From NCBI GenBank assembly GCA_016177065.1, contig JACOVZ010000012.1:1-15421 (forward strand): a DNA stretch of 15,421 bases, in the 5' to 3' direction. A program made the translations under genes and the position numbers. Source of the stretch: Candidatus Wildermuthbacteria bacterium. Lineage in GTDB: Bacteria > Patescibacteriota > Minisyncoccia > Minisyncoccales > UBA10102. How positions within the stretch are numbered: the first letter of the stretch is position 1; the number at the start of each line of letters is the position of its first letter. This document shows positions 12,237 to 15,421 of this stretch, piece by piece. Under the pieces are notes generated by a model. The model saw only the letters and a program-made list of their open reading frames with translations. It was not told where the DNA came from and searched no databases.

Positions 12237-12788
12237 TTACGGTTTCCAGTATTTTTTAAGAAGGCCGCGCACAATAACGTCAGAACGATGCCCGTTTACC
12301 GGAAAAGCTTCCCGGAAACGCCCCTCTTCTTTAAATCCCAGACTTTGCGCGAGCCTCGCGCTCCTCTGGTTGTCAGGAAGGCAATAAACTTCAATTCTCT
12401 CAATCCCGTGCTGGAATAAAAAGTCAATGAGGGCGACTGATATATTTTTTGCAAGTTTTCTACTTCGGAATTCTTCGCCGAGCCAGTAGGTAAGCTCGGC
12501 AACCTTCATCTCAGAATCAACAAGGGGAACGCGCCACGCTCCCGCAAGTTCCTTCCCATGCCAAACTCCCATGGGAATGCGCTCGCCCCTGGAGAACCTC
12601 TGAAGATCTTCTTGAATGAATGCTACGCAATCTTCATACTGCTTCCAATCCCTGAACCATGTGAACCACGTATCCAAGACTTTTTTGTTGGCCTGCACAA
12701 GATGAAAAAAATCTTGCGCATGTTCCTCCCTCAAAATTTGCAGGGTCGTCATTCCATCAACTACGACAGGTTCATCAGAAAACTTCAC
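12237..12788 (-). CDS. GNAT acetyltransferase, RimJ/RimL type
   Basis: The 183-residue protein aligns by eye with the RimJ/RimL/YdaF branch of GNAT enzymes, which acetylate protein N-termini or small amines from acetyl-CoA. Visible parts are the N-terminal helices (EEHAQDFFHLVQANKKVLDTW, then FIQEDL), the strand LAGAWRVPLV, AELTYWLGEEF and the C-terminal IERIEVYCLPDNQRSARLAQSLGF, where DNQRSARLAQ-x-LGF is the typical second acetyl-CoA helix. The pyrophosphate loop, normally Q/R-x-x-G-x-G/A, reads RSRKLA (108-113), with Lys111 where Gly is expected. The start is GTG with AAGGAG 7 nt upstream. It is a single-gene unit between two terminators. Confidence 0.88.
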   Translation of the reverse strand: MKFSDEPVVVDGMTTLQILREEHAQDFFHLVQANKKVLDTWFTWFRDWKQYEDCVAFIQEDLQRFSRGERIPMGVWHGKELAGAWRVPLVDSEMKVAELTYWLGEEFRSRKLAKNISVALIDFLFQHGIERIEVYCLPDNQRSARLAQSLGFKEEGRFREAFPVNGHRSDVIVRGLLKKYWKP

Positions 12789-12814
12789 CGTTCTTCTCCT
12801 TAACGCTTAAAAAT

Positions 12815-12840
12815 AAAAGAGCCTGTATTGTATATACAGG
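12815..12840 (-). terminator. Terminator of the uppS-yjbQ cluster
   Basis: CCTGTAT (12822-12828) pairs with ATACAGG (12834-12840); the minus-strand transcript continues CTCTTTTATTTTT. The AT-rich stem is weak but the T-tract is good. Confidence 0.65.
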
Positions 12841-12859
12841 AAAAAAGAAAAAAAGTCAA
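12831..12859 (-). promoter_or_regulatory. Promoter of the GNAT gene, embedded in the preceding terminator
   Basis: Minus strand: -35 TTGACT (12854-12859), a 17-bp T-rich spacer and -10 TATATA (12831-12836). The -10 box lies within the terminator hairpin. Confidence 0.45.
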
Positions 12860-12874
12860 GAGTTTTTCTGCAGA

Positions 12875-13273
12875 TTACTCAGTTTTGATGAAATTGAGAA
12901 TAACCTGCCTGTCTCTGGGCCCTTCAAATTCAAAGAGTACAACCTTCTGCCAAAGCCCAAGCACCAATTTCTTTTTCTCAACCGGCACCCAAACTCCTGT
13001 TCCCAGCATAGTAGAAAGAATATGGTCTGGAACGTGCGCAGGATCATGCGGATGCCGATAGTTGAGCTCAGGAACCATGGCGTCATACGCCTCAAGCATG
13101 TCCAGATCAGTTCCGGGGTCCAGGTCAGCTGTAGCCAAAGACGCAGTCGTATGGGTTAAGAACAAATGGCACAAGCCATTGTCTGCATCCATCTTGGAAA
13201 GGGCTTTATTGATTGTTTCCGTGATATCAACAACCTCCTTATTTTTCTGAGTTTTGATAACGAGTTTCTGCAT
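12875..13273 (-). CDS. YjbQ family protein (UPF0047)
   Basis: The 132-residue protein shows the full family pattern: an N-terminal strand (QKLVIKTQKNKEVVDIT), FLTHTTASLATADLDPG with the conserved HTTAS, the HPHDPAHVPDHILSTMLG segment holding several conserved His, and the end KLVLGLWQKVVLFEFEGPRDR. Members have a metal-binding site of histidines; weak thiamine-phosphate-synthase activity has been reported for the E. coli protein, but the physiological role is uncertain. The ATG comes 9 bp after the SIMPL stop with no Shine-Dalgarno, consistent with reinitiation or coupling. It is the last gene before the terminator at 12815-12840. Confidence 0.92.
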   Translation of the reverse strand: MQKLVIKTQKNKEVVDITETINKALSKMDADNGLCHLFLTHTTASLATADLDPGTDLDMLEAYDAMVPELNYRHPHDPAHVPDHILSTMLGTGVWVPVEKKKLVLGLWQKVVLFEFEGPRDRQVILNFIKTE

Positions 13274-13282
13274 ATGCGCTTT

Positions 13283-14026
13283 TTATTTGATTTCGTATAC
13301 GAGAGTCACCTGCACTGAGATTTCCTGGGATCCAGGCTCAATAGTTGGCCCTTGAGCCTTTTCCAAAGACGCCCCTCCCATTCCGTACACGGGGAAATAT
13401 GTTCCTTCGTTCACGGAGACCAAGCGCCCAATGGAAAATCCTGCGGAGCGCGCCATGGTCTTGGCATCCTCTTTTGCCTTTGCAATGGCTTCTTCTCTTG
13501 CCTGCTGTTTCAGCAATGTCTGATCATCAACGGAAAAAGAAAGCTGGGAGACCGAATTCGCTCCTTTCTCAACAATTTGAGACAATGCCTGGCTTATCTT
13601 CGTAAAATCCCGAATCTTCACTGAAACCGTCTGTGATACCGTGTACCCCACAATCTCCGAAGGAGGGCAGATGAGGCGCATGGAACAATCAAATCCCTGA
13701 TATCTGGGGCTTACAGAATATGACTGAGTCTGAATATCTTTCGGATCAATTCCGCTTCCTTTCAAGAAATCAATGATTGCGTTGGACTTTGCGGTGTTTT
13801 CCTGCTGGAGCTTTGCAACATCCAAACCTCCTTCTGTAATTACGCCAAAGGAAAACTGCGCAATATCCGGAACCGCAACCGCTTTCCCCTGCGCTGAAAC
13901 TGAGAATGTCCTCAGGCTTTCTCTGGACTGGGTATAGGATCTGACGCCCTGCACAATCCCGAAGCTTGCTGCCAAAAGGAAAAGAATAAGGGCAGCTGCT
14001 GAGTAATTTTTCAATGAGGTATTCAT
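13283..14026 (-). CDS. SIMPL domain (DUF541) exported protein
   Basis: A 247-residue protein with one N-terminal hydrophobic segment (AAALILFLLAASFGIVQGV, about 10-28) that is either a signal peptide or an anchor; no lipobox Cys follows. The SIMPL domain then covers about 39-247: TFSVSAQGKAVAVPDIAQFSFGV, the helix with LQQENTAKSNAIIDFLKG, SYSVSPRY, VGYTVSQTVSVKIRDF, the helix EEAIAKAKEDAKTMARSAG, and the last strand VQVTLVYEI. Cys114 and Cys120 (GFDCSMRLIC) may form an extracytoplasmic disulfide. The family forms oligomeric periplasmic or surface proteins of unclear role. TATAGT lies 8 nt before the ATG and no Shine-Dalgarno is visible. Confidence 0.9.
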   Translation of the reverse strand: MNTSLKNYSAAALILFLLAASFGIVQGVRSYTQSRESLRTFSVSAQGKAVAVPDIAQFSFGVITEGGLDVAKLQQENTAKSNAIIDFLKGSGIDPKDIQTQSYSVSPRYQGFDCSMRLICPPSEIVGYTVSQTVSVKIRDFTKISQALSQIVEKGANSVSQLSFSVDDQTLLKQQAREEAIAKAKEDAKTMARSAGFSIGRLVSVNEGTYFPVYGMGGASLEKAQGPTIEPGSQEISVQVTLVYEIK

Positions 14027-14034
14027 AATGCTTT

Positions 14035-14063
14035 ACTATACACTGTTCTTTTTAAGAAGACAA
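14035..14063 (-). promoter_or_regulatory. Promoter before the SIMPL gene
   Basis: Minus strand: -35 TTGTCT (14058-14063), a 17-bp spacer and -10 TATAGT (14035-14040), 8 nt before the ATG. The -35 falls in the last codons of the MFS gene. Confidence 0.5.
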
Positions 14064-14672
14064 CTTGTCCCGCGGAGGGATCGCTTGGGAAACAGCATCT
14101 CTGGGAAACACCTGATTTCTGATTGCAAGAAGCAGAGTGGAAGATAACAGACCGAACACGCTCACCATAAGAAACACAAGGTTAAATCCAAAGGCACTTG
14201 CGATAATCCCTCCGAAAGCTGCTGCGAATCCTGCGGCAAATCCCAAGGCCGTGCTCTCAACGCTCCAGGAGAATGCTTCCCATCCTTTTGAAATGTGCCT
14301 GGTGAAAATCCCTCCCCAGGTTGGAACCACGGCCGCCATTGCAATGCCCCGGATGAATTCCAGAAGAAAAATATGCCAAAGCTCGCTTGAAACCATATAC
14401 CCCAGAGGGATGAGGTTTGCAACGTACATTCCGCAAACCAAGAACCAGAAATCATCCTTCTCCCCTTTTTTGAGGTCTAAAATCCTTGCAAGAAAAGGCT
14501 GGATAACTGATTTTGTCACCCAGTAGGTAGCCGCAATGAACCCCACAATGGCAATGCTGCCTCCCGCAATCTGGCGAGTGAGGAAAATCGCAAATATAGG
14601 GCCTATAAGCCCCCATCCTGCCTGCAGAAGAAAATCTGAGGCTATAAGCGTCATGACGACTTTTGTGATCAT
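14052..14672 (-). CDS. Half-size MFS-type membrane protein
   Basis: The 206 residues hold about six transmembrane helices: near 5-29, 37-62, 75-94, 98-124, 141-163 and 166-186. The first helix region (DFLLQAGWGLIGPIFAIFL), the short charged turn DLKKGEKDD between helices 2 and 3 (where MFS proteins carry the basic loop), and EFIRGIAMAAVVPTWGGIF in helix 4 resemble the N-terminal half of MFS transporters. A full MFS protein has 12 helices and about 400 residues. The frame has a clear start and stop with no second half on either side, so it is a natural half-size protein or the product of a deletion; it might dimerise. It starts 6 bp after uppS without a Shine-Dalgarno. The substrate is unknown. 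Confidence 0.8.
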   Translation of the reverse strand: MITKVVMTLIASDFLLQAGWGLIGPIFAIFLTRQIAGGSIAIVGFIAATYWVTKSVIQPFLARILDLKKGEKDDFWFLVCGMYVANLIPLGYMVSSELWHIFLLEFIRGIAMAAVVPTWGGIFTRHISKGWEAFSWSVESTALGFAAGFAAAFGGIIASAFGFNLVFLMVSVFGLLSSTLLLAIRNQVFPRDAVSQAIPPRDKLSS

Positions 14673-14678
14673 GGAGAT

Positions 14679-15395
14679 TTACTGTCCGAACCTTCTCTGG
14701 CGGATCGCGTACTCTTTGATCGCCTCGTCAAAGTCCTGTTCAGTGAAAGCAGGCCAGTATTTCTCAGAGAAATACAGCTCGGCATACGCTGACTGCCACA
14801 GCAGGAAATTTGAAAAGCGCTTCTCTCCTCCTGCCCGTATGACAAGATCCGGCTCTGGCAATCCTGCGGTTGAAAGATTTGCTGAGATCGTATCTTCCGT
14901 GACTTCTTCGGGAGAAATCCCTGATCTCATGATTTTCTGCATTGCCTGGAGAATATCCCACCTTCCTCCGTAGCTGATGGCAAGGTTCAGGAAAAACTTT
15001 GTGTTGTCTTTCGTGCCCTCCTCCACTTTTGCGATTTCCTTTTGCAAAGACTCGGGAAGACGCTCTTTCTGGCCAATAACCCTGAGGCGCACTCCCTGCT
15101 TGCGGAATTCTTCCTCATTCAAATATCGTTTAAAATTGCTCACTAAGGCGGTTTCCAAAAGGCGCATCAAGTACGAGACTTCACGTTCGGTTCTGCTCCA
15201 ATTTTCGGTTGAAAACCCAAAAGCGGTAAGGCCTTTCACTCCTTTGGCCTGGCACCATTCCCGGAATTTTAAGATATTCTCATATCCCGCCCTGTGGCCT
15301 TCCAGAGTGTCTAAGCCCTGCTCCCTTGCCCATCTTCTGTTGCCGTCTGGAAACAATACAATGTGCTGGGGCACTGTCGGTCTCTCGTTATCCAT
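14679..15395 (-). CDS. uppS: Isoprenyl transferase (undecaprenyl diphosphate synthase)
   Basis: A cis-prenyltransferase that adds isopentenyl units to farnesyl diphosphate to make the C55 lipid carrier for cell-wall and surface glycans; it acts at the cytoplasmic membrane. HIVLFPDGNRRWA carries the catalytic Asp and substrate loop, GHRAGYENI and LTAFGFSTENWSR follow, and the C-terminal block reads PDLVIRAGGEKRFSNFLLW then SAYAELYF. In that block Ala replaces the usual Thr after IR; the Arg, Ser and Glu ligands remain. Length is normal. I use the ATG at 15395 (238 aa); a TTG at 15404 would add three residues. Neither start has a Shine-Dalgarno. It is first in the visible cluster, and its promoter may lie beyond the right edge. 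Confidence 0.95.
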   Translation of the reverse strand: MDNERPTVPQHIVLFPDGNRRWAREQGLDTLEGHRAGYENILKFREWCQAKGVKGLTAFGFSTENWSRTEREVSYLMRLLETALVSNFKRYLNEEEFRKQGVRLRVIGQKERLPESLQKEIAKVEEGTKDNTKFFLNLAISYGGRWDILQAMQKIMRSGISPEEVTEDTISANLSTAGLPEPDLVIRAGGEKRFSNFLLWQSAYAELYFSEKYWPAFTEQDFDEAIKEYAIRQRRFGQ

Positions 15396-15421
15396 AGGTT
15401 TCAATGCGAATAGGTTCTTTA

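Noticed and set aside
1..15421. CRISPR array, insertion sequence, tRNA or rRNA gene
   Set aside because: No regularly spaced repeats, transposase motifs, cloverleaf with T-arm consensus or rRNA-like sequence were seen on either strand.
1..15421. TGA recoded as Gly or Trp
   Set aside because: Several genes end at TGA exactly where homologues end, including the ATGA overlap at 11366-11369, so TGA is a normal stop.

Overview
The window looks like part of a chromosome of an uncultivated, reduced-genome bacterium of the Candidate Phyla Radiation (Patescibacteria, probably a Parcubacteria-like lineage). This is inferred from gene content, not from a marker gene; no rRNA or tRNA gene was found. The supporting signs are a stand-alone aspartate carbamoyltransferase, a PIN-PhoH protein, RarA, a riboflavin kinase without its usual FAD-synthetase half, a six-helix half-size MFS protein, several very short hypothetical proteins and tight gene packing. 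Genes end cleanly at TGA as well as TAA and TAG, so the TGA-recoding lineages are unlikely. All genes but one lie on the minus strand.

Layout, left to right. Bases 1-220 hold no gene I can support. At 221-1622 a pyrB gene is followed after 4 bp by an S51-type peptidase that has lost its N-terminus. The single plus-strand gene (1807-2364, unknown) diverges from pyrB across an intergenic region with a perfect 8-bp inverted repeat, and it ends at a textbook terminator. At 2420-3523 come three short single-gene units: a SnoaL-like protein, a two-helix membrane protein and a cysteine-containing unknown. At 3662-5949 is a six-gene operon read leftward: YefM/Phd-type antitoxin, RelE-type toxin, RadC, a nuclease-fold protein lacking its catalytic lysine, and two small proteins. 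It has a consensus promoter whose -10 box is flanked by copies of ACGTACAT. At 5969-6811 a riboflavin kinase domain is fused to a flavin-binding split-barrel domain. At 6891-8297 is PIN-PhoH and at 8466-8759 a small unknown. At 8816-12160 is a cluster of amidohydrolase, DUF167, malic enzyme and rarA. At 12237-12788 is a GNAT acetyltransferase. At 12875-15395 is a cluster of uppS, half-MFS, SIMPL and YjbQ.

The metabolic content is housekeeping: pyrimidine synthesis (pyrB), FMN formation (riboflavin kinase), malate to pyruvate (malic enzyme) and the undecaprenyl carrier for the cell wall (uppS). Genome maintenance is represented by rarA and radC, and RNA metabolism by PIN-PhoH.

The most distinctive window-wide signal is start architecture. 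Seven genes have a recognisable -10 box ending only 6-10 nt before the start codon and no usable Shine-Dalgarno sequence, which predicts leaderless or nearly leaderless mRNAs; an eighth is weaker. Six other genes, mostly small ones, have strong Shine-Dalgarno sequences and longer leaders. Nearly every unit ends in a recognisable GC-rich hairpin with a T-tract. The best candidates for new biology are the toxin-antitoxin/RadC/degenerate-nuclease operon, the riboflavin kinase fusion and the leaderless pattern.
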